Of a DNA stretch of 64,000 nucleotides, positions 45,018 to 55,113 are shown piece by piece (position 1 is the stretch's first letter; every line of letters starts with the position of its first letter). Source of the DNA: Lentibacter sp. (GTDB taxonomy: Bacteria > Pseudomonadota > Alphaproteobacteria > Rhodobacterales > Rhodobacteraceae). Both the position numbers and the translations under genes were made by a program. Location: assembly GCA_016744435.1 (NCBI GenBank), contig JADGEJ010000012.1:30222-94221 (forward strand), read 5' to 3'. The notes beneath the pieces are model-generated. The model did no database searches, was not told the origin of the DNA, and worked only from the letters and a program-made list of their open reading frames with translations.

Positions 45018-46073
45018 CTATTCTTTCCTAGGCTCACGGCGCATTGGCTCGCCCAAGAGAACATAGCGCGAAAAAGCCTCGGCGTTTTCGGCAACACCGC
45101 CCATAAGTTTGCGCAGAAACGTTATCGCTTCCGGAGAGGAAACCGGCACCATATGGCCAAAATTCTCACCAATATCAAAGCGGGAAAAGTCTAACACCGT
45201 TACACCAAGGCCTTTGACTTCGTCGTTGTTTTGAATGCGCCCGAGGCGTGGCTTTTTCCCCGTCAGAAGGGTTGCGAAGTTTAAGACACGGTCTTTCTGG
45301 GTTGTCATAACCACGAAAGGCTCCGGTAGTTTGCCAATTTCCTGCACTTGGCGGCGAAAGATGTCTGGGTCGATATCGGGCGACATCAAGACAACGCCAT
45401 CAAGCGACGAGACAGTGGCAGCCTTGCCTTCAAGTTTAAGTTGGCGCAGCGCTTCCATGACAAGAGAGCCGCCCATGGAGTGCGCCAAAATCAGCACACG
45501 ACGCTGGCCAGCGTTGTTCAGGTTTTCGAGCAGGCGCGCAAAGTCGGAGCGGGCAAAAAGCACAGAGTCGCGGTCGTAGACATAGCCGCGTGGATCACCC
45601 GCCGAGGGCCAAGAAAACAACAAAGCGGGGTTCGTGAGCGCAAAGTCGTGTTGGATCTGGGCCAGTCGGAAGGCGGCGTCTTCAAGTGTGTTGTTGTAGC
45701 CGTGCACAAAAATGAGCAGCGGCTCCTGCGGGTTGGTTTGTTTAGCCTTAATCGCACGTGTCAAAGCCTGCGTGTCGGGCAGGGGCCTAACACTTAGCGG
45801 GGCGAAGTAGCGCGCGGCATTTATCTGGCCAGTGCCGCGCTCCACATTGCCAAGCTGGTGCGTTGGCGGGATGGAGATGAGCGCTTGTGCATAGCCGATG
45901 TCAGGCGCGCGTGTTTGGCCGAACATTTGCCCGCGTTGACCTGCGCTGCGCATGGTTGCGATGAAAATGGTTTCTGTTGCGGCGTCTGGGTGTGGCGCGC
46001 TGAACCCTGCGGCTTGTGGGCGCGCGCAAGCGGCGAGCAAAAGGACAATGAGGATCGTGAGCGCGTTCTTCAT
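45018..46073 (-). CDS. DUF900 alpha/beta hydrolase lipoprotein
   Basis: 351 residues. The signal peptide ends in LLAAC (lipobox), so it is lipid-anchored. Hydrolase elements: FVHGYNNTLEDAAFRLAQI (oxyanion region), LAHSMGGSL (nucleophile elbow), MSPDIDPDIF and FGHMVPVSSPEA (acid and His). This DUF900 group is related to esterases. Substrate unknown. Confidence 0.87.
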   Translation of the reverse strand: MKNALTILIVLLLAACARPQAAGFSAPHPDAATETIFIATMRSAGQRGQMFGQTRAPDIGYAQALISIPPTHQLGNVERGTGQINAARYFAPLSVRPLPDTQALTRAIKAKQTNPQEPLLIFVHGYNNTLEDAAFRLAQIQHDFALTNPALLFSWPSAGDPRGYVYDRDSVLFARSDFARLLENLNNAGQRRVLILAHSMGGSLVMEALRQLKLEGKAATVSSLDGVVLMSPDIDPDIFRRQVQEIGKLPEPFVVMTTQKDRVLNFATLLTGKKPRLGRIQNNDEVKGLGVTVLDFSRFDIGENFGHMVPVSSPEAITFLRKLMGGVAENAEAFSRYVLLGEPMRREPRKE

Positions 46074-46091
46074 GACTTGGTTATGCCATGC

Positions 46092-46858
46092 TCACTGGCT
46101 GCAAGATAGGGCGCGCGTGATACTCTTTGGCCCCGTATAGGCGCCAATGCCCCGCGCCGCGATGGCTTTGCCGTCAAACCGCGTTGCCATGATGCGCCGC
46201 CAGCCTGCGTCGGCTGTGATCATCTCAGGGCCTTCGCCGCAGTCGCGCACGCCGGAGGCAATAAAATCCCAGCCGATCTTGTGGTTGGTGAGGCCCTCAA
46301 GCGCCGCGACTTCGCGCAGCTTGCCGTTTTTGAAGCGCCAAAGGCGGAGGGTTTTGGCGAGGTGTGGCCTGTCGATATAGCCGATCTCGATATGCCCGTC
46401 GCCGTCAAAATCGGCAGCGCCGATGGGGGCGAGCCAGCGGTTGCGTTGGCCGATTGGCGGTGTTTTCGCCAGAAGCCCATCTTTTGAATAAATAGCCAAA
46501 GATGCGCCAAGTTGGCGGTGGGTTTGCACAACCACAACCTCGGGCCCTGCTTTCCCGTCCACTTCCCAGACGCGCGGTTTGATGTCTTCAAACACATGCG
46601 TTGGAAAGACCATGAACACATGTTCGTTTCGCTCATTGCCGTCTATTTCCGTTTGGATAACGAGGCGTTTGTACTCGATCTCATCGCCCAGAACACCGTG
46701 AGGGTAGGCTGTGGTCGGGCTGGTGAAAACCGCACCTGTGGTGATTTCAGCAGCAAGGGTTTGCGAGGTGGAAACACCTGCAACAAATGCAAGCGCCAGC
46801 CCCGCGCCGCGAACGAGCCTGTGCAGCACGTGCAACGGTCGGCGCGGCGCTTTGGTCA

Positions 46859-46859
<1 letters not shown>
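46092..46859 (-). CDS. Exported FG-GAP/VCBS-like repeat protein
   Basis: 255 residues from ATG 46859, which overlaps the ferredoxin stop by one base (TGATG). A signal peptide (LALAFVAGVSTSQTLAA) leads to a beta-rich body with a calcium-type loop AADFDGDGHIEIGYI and KAGPEVVVVQTH. Probably periplasmic; family members form propeller-like folds. Function unknown. Operon with fdx. Confidence 0.8.
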
Positions 46860-47890
<1,031 letters not shown>

Positions 47891-47905
47891 CGCCCAATTT
47901 GCGCT

Positions 47906-48580
47906 TTATTCCCGCCAGTCGATGATCTCGTCGAGCGCGGCGCGTCCGGTGCGAAAGCTGTTGGCCTTATGGGCTTCATCGGCATAGCCAAACGAGATCG
48001 CGCAGAGGATAAGCCTGTCTTCCGGCAAGCCGAAATACTCACGCAGAAACGGCGCATGCGCGGCAGGGGCGGCTTGCGGGATGCTGGCGAGGCCTGCCGC
48101 CTGCGCGGCAAGTGTGAAAGCCGTGATGAACCCGCCACAATCAAGCGCGCCGTAGGGGCCAAGCTCGCTTGGAGCTGTCACCAACATCATGTGTGGCGCG
48201 CCAAAGAAGCGAAAGTTTTCAAGCATTTGTGCTGTGCGAGCCGGCTTGTCTGCGCGGGGGATATCAAGGGCAGCATAAAGCTGCATGCCGCAGGCGTAGC
48301 GGCGGTCTTTGTAAGCACCAACATAGCTTTCAGGCCATGGCATGTCAGGCTGCATCGCGTTCTGAGAGGCGTGTTTGTAAAGAGCTTTGCCAAGCTTTTC
48401 AGTCTCTTCTTGAGAGGTGATCGTAAGCTGCCAAGGCTGGGCGTTGCACCACGAAGGCGCGCGCCGTGCGGTGTGCACGATCTGCTCGATAAGGCCGCGT
48501 TCAACGGGCTTATCAAGGTAGGCACGGCAGGAATAGCGCGCCTTCATCACACGGGTGAGGCTGTCAAATTCGGGTTGCAT
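47906..48580 (-). CDS. Nitroreductase-family flavoprotein
   Basis: 224 residues. FMN/NADH-binding features are RYSCRAYLDKPV at the amino end and IVHTARRAPSWCNAQPWQL, with GALDCGGFITAFTLAAQAAG later. It reduces nitro compounds or quinones. It is the last gene of the minus-strand block that starts at terC. Its ATG overlaps the zinc-ribbon protein stop by one base (TGATG). Confidence 0.9.
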   Translation of the reverse strand: MQPEFDSLTRVMKARYSCRAYLDKPVERGLIEQIVHTARRAPSWCNAQPWQLTITSQEETEKLGKALYKHASQNAMQPDMPWPESYVGAYKDRRYACGMQLYAALDIPRADKPARTAQMLENFRFFGAPHMMLVTAPSELGPYGALDCGGFITAFTLAAQAAGLASIPQAAPAAHAPFLREYFGLPEDRLILCAISFGYADEAHKANSFRTGRAALDEIIDWRE

Positions 48581-49692
48581 CAGAAGGCTCCTTCATTGAC
48601 GCCATAAAAATAACCGATCGTGCCTGCGATGATCACGCCAAGCAGGACAGCAAAGAGGATCTTCCACGTTGAATAGGGCCGCTCGCCTTGCACGCGCCCT
48701 GTGCGCCCGTTGACGACGAAGCGGTAGGTGCGGCCACGGTACTTGTAGGCGGCAAGCCAGACAGGCAGCAGGATGTGTTTAAACGTCACATCGCGCACCT
48801 CGGTGTCGATATCATGGATGCGCTGACGGTCACCGCCGATGTCAAACTTCACGTCGCGTTCGATGATGCGGGCCATATGGCTGCGCGCTTCGTCGTAGCC
48901 TTCGGCGAGTTCGACACTGTAGCCTTCGGCCCGAAAGCCCGCGAGGTATTCGGGGCGGTAGGGCTCAAGCGCGGCCAGATCCCACGGCTCTAGCGCGTCA
49001 GTGAACTTTTTGGGGAGAGAGCGCGAGGCCAGCACCAACACATCGTCAAAGAAGCGCGCAACACGGCCCCGCGCGGAGCTCCAACGGATTTTGGCAACAC
49101 GTTGCTGAACGCGCTTGCCATCACGCACGACGCTGTGCGTTTCGTAGTAAACTGTTCCGCGTTCGCCTGTGTAGTTTGAAGTCGTGTCGGCATCAAACGT
49201 CCAATAGGGCACATAGATGCCGCTCATCGCGCGGCCCTTGCGAGCATATTGCTTGAGGCCGTTTGGGGCAAACCAGAGCGCACCGAGCCAGTCTGTCATC
49301 GTGCTGCGTGCGGCGCGTTCGTCGAGTGCGAAGGGCAGCACTGCGCGCGGCTTGATGTGGCGGTGCGTGCCCGTATCTGTGACCACGGGTGTGGCGCAAA
49401 ACGGGCACTCAGCGGCGTGTGTTGTGCTGTCAAACTCGACTTGAGCGGCGCAGTTTGGGCATTGAGAAACACGTGTCTCTTCAATGTCTTGCGCGGGCAG
49501 TGCGGCGTTGATTCCTGCCTTGAAGTCAAGCTCGCGGATTTGCGCGCTGCGACTTTCCCCAATGCTCTCGGTGGCGCCACAGTGGTCGCAGACCAGCCTG
49601 TCGTGGCCGGGCTCAAAGCGGTAGTCTGCTCCGCATTGAGCGCAGGGGAAACGGTGACTTTCAGCCACAAGTGTCGGCGCGTGCTCATCCAT
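48580..49692 (-). CDS. Zinc-ribbon membrane protein (YdjG-like)
   Basis: 370 residues. Two zinc ribbons: FPCAQCGADYRF...VCDHCGA and SQCPNCAAQVEF...CPFCATP. A large soluble domain follows, and one membrane helix closes the protein (ILFAVLLGVIIAGTIGYFYG, about 346-365). Such proteins accompany SPFH proteins in ydj-type loci; automated names such as primosomal protein N are unsupported. In the operon with the SPFH gene upstream. Confidence 0.82.
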   Translation of the reverse strand: MDEHAPTLVAESHRFPCAQCGADYRFEPGHDRLVCDHCGATESIGESRSAQIRELDFKAGINAALPAQDIEETRVSQCPNCAAQVEFDSTTHAAECPFCATPVVTDTGTHRHIKPRAVLPFALDERAARSTMTDWLGALWFAPNGLKQYARKGRAMSGIYVPYWTFDADTTSNYTGERGTVYYETHSVVRDGKRVQQRVAKIRWSSARGRVARFFDDVLVLASRSLPKKFTDALEPWDLAALEPYRPEYLAGFRAEGYSVELAEGYDEARSHMARIIERDVKFDIGGDRQRIHDIDTEVRDVTFKHILLPVWLAAYKYRGRTYRFVVNGRTGRVQGERPYSTWKILFAVLLGVIIAGTIGYFYGVNEGAF

Positions 49693-49699
49693 GAGTTCT

Positions 49700-49736
49700 A
49701 TGCCTTCGGCGAGGATATTTTTAGAAAGAAAAAGGA
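49700..49736. repeat. GGATATTT/AGAAAGAAAAAG motif, copy d
   Basis: CTTCGGCGAGGATATTTTTAG followed by AAAGAAAAAGGAG lies on the + strand in the 51-base gap between the SPFH and zinc-ribbon genes. Here it falls inside an operon, not at an operon end. Confidence 0.6.
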
Positions 49737-49743
49737 GAGCTCC

Positions 49744-50847
49744 TTAGCTAGCGGGGGGCGGGGGCGGCAGAATGGTGAAAAGCTGTGCCAGTTCTGTGAC
49801 TTGGCTCGCTGTTAGCCAACCGTCCTGGCCCGCTGTCCAGACAAACGTTTCCCGTGTGAGGCTGCCGTCGGTGGCCATGCGGCCCATCGCGGCGCGAGAA
49901 TAGGGCCCTTTGGTTTCGCCGCCTTCGGCGATGTGCCAGACGTGCTCGACGGGGGGCGGCGGCGGTGTGGCGGCCTTGGGCGCAGCCGCCGCACCCCATG
50001 GCCCGGCCTGCACGCTTTCACGGGCGATCTGCATACCGAGGCCCGCGCCAACACCGGCTTGCAGCGCCGCGCCGCCTGCGCCTTCGTGGGTAAGGCTTTC
50101 GGCGGCTTGGTAATTCATATAGGTTGAGAGATCACCGATGACGCCCATCGAAGTGCGCTTGTCGAGCACCGCTTCGACGGCTTCTGGAAGCGAGATGTTT
50201 TCAATGTAAAGCTCGGGGATTTCGAGGCCATACTCGGCAAGGCGCGGCGCGATTTCACGGGCGACCAGCGTGCCCATTTCGCGGGTGTTGGCGGCCATGT
50301 CGAGAACAGGAATGCCAGCGCGCGCGATTGTGCGAGAGAATTCCTGCACGATGATGTTGCGGATCTGGTAGCTGATCTCATCCATCGTAAACTCGCCGTC
50401 AGTACCGACGATTTCGGTGAGGAAGCGCGCAGGATCACTGACCTTGATGGTGTAAGTGCCATAGGCGCGCAGGCGGACTGGGCCGAACTCTGGGTCGCGC
50501 GCGATGATCGGGTTTTTGGTGCCCCACTTGAGATCGCCAAATCGTGTCGTGTTGACGAAGTAGACTTCAGATTTGAACGGGCTTTCAAAGCCGTGATCCC
50601 AGTGGTTGAGCGTTGTCATCACCGGCATATTGTTGGTTTCAAGCATGTATAGGCCGGGTGTGAACACGTCGGCCAACTGGCCTTCGTGAACGAAAACAGC
50701 GGCTTGCCCCTCACGGACCGTCAGCTTGGCACCATATTTGATCTCGTGGTCTTCACGCTCAAAGCGCCAAACCATTGTGTCGCGGCTGTCATCAACCCAG
50801 TGAATGACGTCGATAAACTCGCCTGTCAGAAAATCAAATATACCCAT
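49744..50847 (-). CDS. SPFH-domain protein with GYF_2 tail (YdjI-like)
   Basis: 367 residues. The SPFH/band-7 core occupies about 1-260 (GAKLTVREGQAAVFVHEGQL and GTYTIKVSDPARFLTEIVG). A Pro-rich linker leads to a GYF_2/DUF4339 domain (WHIAEGGETKGPYSRAAMGR ... VWTAGQDGWLTA) at about 310-360. There is no membrane helix, so membrane binding is peripheral. The YdjI group was named virion core protein by similarity; it is a cellular scaffold. Confidence 0.9.
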   Translation of the reverse strand: MGIFDFLTGEFIDVIHWVDDSRDTMVWRFEREDHEIKYGAKLTVREGQAAVFVHEGQLADVFTPGLYMLETNNMPVMTTLNHWDHGFESPFKSEVYFVNTTRFGDLKWGTKNPIIARDPEFGPVRLRAYGTYTIKVSDPARFLTEIVGTDGEFTMDEISYQIRNIIVQEFSRTIARAGIPVLDMAANTREMGTLVAREIAPRLAEYGLEIPELYIENISLPEAVEAVLDKRTSMGVIGDLSTYMNYQAAESLTHEGAGGAALQAGVGAGLGMQIARESVQAGPWGAAAAPKAATPPPPPVEHVWHIAEGGETKGPYSRAAMGRMATDGSLTRETFVWTAGQDGWLTASQVTELAQLFTILPPPPPAS

Positions 50848-50893
50848 GGTATTCTCCTTTTCGCGGGCTAAGCGCCGCCGTGCTTTGTTTAGT

Positions 50894-51865
50894 CTAATTG
50901 GTGGTCTCGCCGGTGAGCTCGGCGGCGATTTGTGCGATGGTAGGGCGGGCCTCGGCGAGCGTCATGCCGTCGCTGAGGCGTGGATCATAGAGCATTTTGA
51001 GCAGCAGTTCATCGTGGGTTGTGAGGGTTGCGAACTCTTCGTCGTCATTAAAGATCGAGGGGCGCGCATGGGGGCTGTCGTTTGAGAGGCCAAGCCCCTG
51101 TGCGACTTCTTCGTGGATACAGGAAAGGCGCATCAGATCAGGGTGTTCCGTGCGGATAAGTGCGATGGCGCGCTCTTGGCCGGGCGGTGCAAAGGCGACG
51201 TTGGAGTGCACGAGGCAGTAGATATCGCGGGGCAGGGCCATGAGCTGCGTGAGGCGGCTTTCCGGAAAGTCAGGCCAGACGCTGCGCACGGTTTTGCGAA
51301 TGTCAGCGGCGTCATCGACCCCCATGAAAAGCACATGAAAGTTGGCGTTTTCTTGCGCGCTCGCAGTGATGCTGTGGCCAGTAACGCGCGATAAGCGAGC
51401 AAGATATCGGTTCAGGTTGCGGGCGTCTTTTTCGCGGGTGTTTGCAGAGACAGAGTTGCCAAAGTGGCTGGCAACACGTGCTTCGCCGCGCCAACGGTGA
51501 AAGCGGGTGATTTGCCCGGGAGTTGTTGTCAGCTGGCCAGGCGCGTGCTCGTTGAAGAAGGCTATTTTCTCGAAATTGCGGCCAAGCTCAAAGGCGCGAA
51601 AGCCGGTGTCGGGGCCGCCACCATCGCGGCGCAAAAGGCCTTGCGCCAAAAGGTGCTCTTGTAGGCGGATATAATAGGCCGAAAGCTCAAGCGCAGCCTT
51701 TGAAGGCGCTTTGACCGCTGGCTTTGGCGCAATGCGCGGCTTCATGATGCCAGCAGGACGGGCTTGTGGCTTGAGGCTTTCGCGCAAGGGCAAGTCACAG
51801 GCCGCCAAAAAGGACAGCCCCAAAAGGGCTGCCCCGATGGCGTAGGGGGACTTGTGGCGCGCCAT
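50894..51865 (-). CDS. DUF2927 lipoprotein 2
   Basis: 323 residues, lipobox at LSFLAAC. It has the DUF2927 motif CIHEEVAQGLGLSND and the partner segment FNDDEEFATLTTHDELLLKM, parallel to SVFNDDNIHTVLTGFDMLIL in the first DUF2927 protein. The HEExxQ signature resembles a zincin with Gln at the second-His position. Location inside a TelA/XpaC/SPFH operon suggests an envelope stress role. Confidence 0.85.
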   Translation of the reverse strand: MARHKSPYAIGAALLGLSFLAACDLPLRESLKPQARPAGIMKPRIAPKPAVKAPSKAALELSAYYIRLQEHLLAQGLLRRDGGGPDTGFRAFELGRNFEKIAFFNEHAPGQLTTTPGQITRFHRWRGEARVASHFGNSVSANTREKDARNLNRYLARLSRVTGHSITASAQENANFHVLFMGVDDAADIRKTVRSVWPDFPESRLTQLMALPRDIYCLVHSNVAFAPPGQERAIALIRTEHPDLMRLSCIHEEVAQGLGLSNDSPHARPSIFNDDEEFATLTTHDELLLKMLYDPRLSDGMTLAEARPTIAQIAAELTGETTN

Positions 51866-51871
51866 ACTGGC

Positions 51872-53080
51872 TTACGCGGGTACTGATGTGCCGGCGTTGT
51901 CGCCAGAGCCGGTTTTGCGCGCTGTTGCCGAAGCGAGTGTGTCGCGCAGCTCGGCTTCCATCTTCTTGAGCTCGGCTTCTGCGGAGGCACGCTTGGCTTT
52001 GCCTTCGTCGGCGATTTGCAGGCTTTCCTCGATGGTTCCGATCAGGTCTGCGTTGGCTTTTTTGACGGCTTCGATGTCAAACACGCCGCGCTCCATTTCG
52101 GTGCGGATCATCTTGTTGCTTTCGCGCAGGTTTTTGGCGTTGGCTGTGAGAAGCTCGTTGGTGAGGTCGTTGGCATCGCGCACCGCAGCGGCGGCTTCGG
52201 CCGAGCGCTGGATCGTCACGGCTTGGGCCAGTTGAGTTTCCCAGAGCGGCACGGTGTTGACGAGCGTCGAGTTGATCTTGGTCACAAGCGACTTGTCGTT
52301 TTCCTGCACAAGGCGGATCGACGGGAGCGATTGCATAGTGACTTGGCGGGTGAGCTTGAGGTCATGCACACGGCGCTCAAGATCATCACGCGCAGCACGC
52401 AAGTCACGCAGTTCTTGCGCTTTCATCACTTTGTTTTTCTCGGCGGCTTTTTCGACTTTCTTCTCAAAAGCCGGGATGTCCTTTGTGTCAAGAACGCGCA
52501 GCTTTTCTTCGCCAGCGGCAATGTAGAGCGCCAACTCGTCGTAAAAGGCGAGTGTCTTTTCATAGAGCATGTCGAGCGACTTGATGTCTTTGAGCAGCGT
52601 GTGCTCATGGTCAAGCAAGTCTTCGGTGACATGGTCGATCTGGCCCTGTACCTGCTCGAATTTGGCGGTGAACTTAGCGAAAGGGGCGGCGCGGCCTAGC
52701 AGGCGCTCCCACCATGTGCGCTTGCGGCGCACGTCAAGCTCGGACACGGAAAACCCGCGGATGGTTGTGACGATGCCGCGCAGGCTGTCGCCGGCCGGGC
52801 CAACGTCTTTGTTGCGCACGCCTTGCAGCATGCTTTGCGAGATAACTTGCAACTCGGCTTGAGCGGCAGAGCCAAACGAGACGATCGACTGCGTGTCGCT
52901 CATATCAAGTTCGCCCATGCGCGACTTGATCTCTTTGCTGACAGCGCCTTTGGCTTCGGCCATCGGCACAACTGCGTTGGCGGCTGTTGGCTCAGGTAGG
53001 ATCACAGCGTTCACCTCTTCAACGAGAGCGAGTGTTTCTTGGGCTTTTTCTTGGATTTCCGTGGTCATAAGGGAGCTCAC
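51872..53080 (-). CDS. telA: TelA/KlaA toxic-anion resistance protein
   Basis: 402 residues, mostly helical and coiled-coil. TelA landmarks are the RRKRTWWERLLGRAAPFAKF segment, the LLDHEHTLLKDIKSLDMLYE helix, and QSLPSIRLVQENDKSLVTKI. It was first linked to tellurite resistance and is found with XpaC and TerC in membrane stress loci. It lies seven bases after the xpaC stop. Confidence 0.9.
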   Translation of the reverse strand: MSSLMTTEIQEKAQETLALVEEVNAVILPEPTAANAVVPMAEAKGAVSKEIKSRMGELDMSDTQSIVSFGSAAQAELQVISQSMLQGVRNKDVGPAGDSLRGIVTTIRGFSVSELDVRRKRTWWERLLGRAAPFAKFTAKFEQVQGQIDHVTEDLLDHEHTLLKDIKSLDMLYEKTLAFYDELALYIAAGEEKLRVLDTKDIPAFEKKVEKAAEKNKVMKAQELRDLRAARDDLERRVHDLKLTRQVTMQSLPSIRLVQENDKSLVTKINSTLVNTVPLWETQLAQAVTIQRSAEAAAAVRDANDLTNELLTANAKNLRESNKMIRTEMERGVFDIEAVKKANADLIGTIEESLQIADEGKAKRASAEAELKKMEAELRDTLASATARKTGSGDNAGTSVPA

Positions 53081-53087
53081 TTTTGGT

Positions 53088-53954
53088 TTAAGATTGGTCG
53101 AGGCGGACGCCTTCTTGCTTGAGGCGGTCGCGGAGAACTTCGATTTCGACGGTCAGGTCACTATGATTGTCGAGCAGTAGGTGGCGGGTTTTGGCGTTAA
53201 AACTGTCCTGTAGGTCACCGAGCAGTTTTAAGTAATCGGCCTTGGCCTCGCTCGAGTGCGAGCGGGTGAAAATATCGGCAAACTTCTCAGAGGCATCGCG
53301 TGCGCCTTTGAGGTAAACGCCGATAAACTTGCGCGCGCTGGTGAGGTCGCGGGGGTCTTCTTCAACCGTGCGCAAAAGCTCGCGGACTTGCGCTTGAAAG
53401 CTCTCGACGCGGGCCTCAACTTGGCGGTCGCCCGCGCGGTGGGCGGCTTCAGACATGGCTTTGAGGTGTGTCTCGGCCTTCTCGACGGCGCGTGCGACGC
53501 GGTCGGTTTGAAACTCGTCCAAACCGTCCATGCCCTTGTTTGTCAGCGGGTCAGGACCGAAGGCGGCAAAGTGCAATACAAGGCCGAGCACGCCAAAGAT
53601 CACGGCTTCCAGAGCGCCAAAGCCCACATAGCCCGCAATAGCGAGGCCTGAGCCTGTCAGCAGTGAGCCAAGTATCTTACGCGGGATAGCCGGACGGCGA
53701 GCCACCTTGCGAGCCTCATAGGCTTCGTGGGCGATAAGGCCATCGCGGGTAAGCCAAGCTGCCAGGAGCATGCTGGCAAGAGCGACAAGCCAGACGACCA
53801 TCTCAGTGGGCTCTGATGTGAAGGCTTGCCAGACCATTGGCAAAGGCACGAGAAACAGCAAGTTTACCCGCCCGCCAGCGCGCGTGCGTCGCGCACCACG
53901 ATAGCTGTTTTTGCCTGTTTCGGGGCTGAATTTTCCGCCGTAACGCTCTGACAT
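53088..53954 (-). CDS. XpaC-like protein (5-bromo-4-chloroindolyl phosphate hydrolysis family)
   Basis: 288 residues. Three to four hydrophobic segments (NLLFLVPLPMVWQAF, MVVWLVALASMLLAAWL, GLAIAGYVGFGALEAVIFGV) precede a helical domain (RAVEKAETHLKAMSEAAHRA). XpaC is paired with TelA in many genomes; the original name from a colour assay does not prove a phosphatase. The start overlaps the 27-residue gene stop in TAATG. Confidence 0.87.
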   Translation of the reverse strand: MSERYGGKFSPETGKNSYRGARRTRAGGRVNLLFLVPLPMVWQAFTSEPTEMVVWLVALASMLLAAWLTRDGLIAHEAYEARKVARRPAIPRKILGSLLTGSGLAIAGYVGFGALEAVIFGVLGLVLHFAAFGPDPLTNKGMDGLDEFQTDRVARAVEKAETHLKAMSEAAHRAGDRQVEARVESFQAQVRELLRTVEEDPRDLTSARKFIGVYLKGARDASEKFADIFTRSHSSEAKADYLKLLGDLQDSFNAKTRHLLLDNHSDLTVEIEVLRDRLKQEGVRLDQS

Positions 53955-54037
53955 TATGCGCCGCCCAATAGGGAGACGTAGAGCACGAGCAAGACAAGCA
54001 GCGTGAACGCGAGTTTTTGAAGGCCGGTTTCTGACAT
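53954..54037 (-). CDS. 27-residue membrane peptide coupled to xpaC
   Basis: ATG 54037 to TAA 53954, preceded by GGGGGAAAC, a strong ribosome site. The 27 residues (MSETGLQKLAFTLLVLLVLY followed by VSLLGGA) are one membrane helix. Its TAA overlaps the xpaC ATG as TAATG, so it is probably translated with XpaC. Too short for routine gene finding; conservation untested. Confidence 0.6.
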   Translation of the reverse strand: MSETGLQKLAFTLLVLLVLYVSLLGGA

Positions 54038-54132
54038 GTTTCCCCCAGTCATTTCCTGCGTGATCAACCTAAGCGAAGGTGCGCACAGGCGCTAGGGGGA
54101 AGTTTTTAGCGAGCCACGCATTTCGGCGAAAT

Positions 54133-54211
54133 TTGGCCAGCCAAGGGAGCGTTTTCTTTGAAGAAAACGGTTCGGAATATTGGTAATATTCCGACGTGTT
54201 TGGCTGGCCAA
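54133..54211. repeat. Three-stem palindromic element downstream of terC
   Basis: Outer arms TTGGCCAGCCAA (54133-54144) and TTGGCTGGCCAA (54200-54211) are exact complements. Inside are two further perfect hairpins: CGTTTTCTT/AAGAAAACG (54150-54169, loop TG) and CGGAATATT/AATATTCCG (54173-54193, loop GGT). Together they can fold as a three-way junction in DNA or RNA. Confidence 0.9.
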
Positions 54212-54216
54212 TTGTC

Positions 54217-55029
54217 TTAGTGGTGAGCGTTGCGCTCGCGGGTGAGTTTGCGGCTGTAGCCTGATTGCAGAATTTCGACAGCAAACAGAACGATAACCGA
54301 GAAGTAGAATGTCGACTTGGACATCGGCACCACTTCATGGCCGAAGAGCTTGAGCGCGAGGGCGTCATTGTGCATCGCGTGGGCCGCGGCTTGGCCTGCT
54401 TCGCCGAGCAAAACGACACCGACGATCAGCAGGATGAAGAGGCCCAATACCTCATACATACGGTTCTTTTCCAAGAAGGCAGTCACGCCATCTGCAAGCA
54501 GAAGCATGGCGAGGCCGGACAATAGGATTGCCGCAGCAAGGATCGGGAAGACCTTTGTGATCGCGAGGGCTGAAAGCACTGAGTCAAAAGAGAAAATCAG
54601 GTTCATCATCACAATCAGGATGACAACTTGCGTGGCTGATTTGCCGGATTTGTTGCCCAAGTCAGCGTCCAGATGTTCGATTGAAAGCATGTGGCTGATC
54701 TCTTTCACAGCGGTATACATGATGAACACGCCGCCAAAGATAAACACGCAGGTGGCGAAGTTGACGCCACCTTCAAGGATGCCTGTCCAGTTGAAAATGT
54801 AGAACGGCTCCGCCATCGCATCAATCAATCGCACCATTGCGAAAAGCAGCACGACACGGAGCACAACCGCGATAATGATGCCCCAGAAGCGCACAGACTT
54901 TTGGTGAGCAACTGGTGCGCGCTGGCTTTCGATCGAGATATACAGAAGGTTGTCAAAGCCGAGCACGGCTTGGAGAAAGCAAAGCATGAGCAGGTTGCCC
55001 ATGTTTTCGATGGTCAGAAGTTCGGCCAT
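54217..55029 (-). CDS. TerC-family integral membrane protein
   Basis: 270 residues, about seven helices. TerC motifs are LQAVLGFDNLLYISI in the first helix and MMNLIFSFDSVLSALAITKV in the middle; both Asp residues are in membrane segments, as expected for metal-ion transport (Mn or Ca) in this superfamily. Upstream of the XpaC/TelA block on the same strand with a 179-base gap containing the three-stem element, so transcription may or may not continue. Confidence 0.9.
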   Translation of the reverse strand: MAELLTIENMGNLLMLCFLQAVLGFDNLLYISIESQRAPVAHQKSVRFWGIIIAVVLRVVLLFAMVRLIDAMAEPFYIFNWTGILEGGVNFATCVFIFGGVFIMYTAVKEISHMLSIEHLDADLGNKSGKSATQVVILIVMMNLIFSFDSVLSALAITKVFPILAAAILLSGLAMLLLADGVTAFLEKNRMYEVLGLFILLIVGVVLLGEAGQAAAHAMHNDALALKLFGHEVVPMSKSTFYFSVIVLFAVEILQSGYSRKLTRERNAHH

Positions 55030-55113
55030 TGTGTCCTGTCCCTAATTGGTTGGTTTGCGCGTCTCATAACGCAGCAGGGGCAGTTTGCAATAGTGGGAAA
55101 TCCTGCGCTCAAG

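Noticed and set aside
48580..49692. Label as primosomal protein N or a helicase
   Set aside because: Only zinc ribbons and one membrane helix are visible; there are no Walker or helicase motifs.
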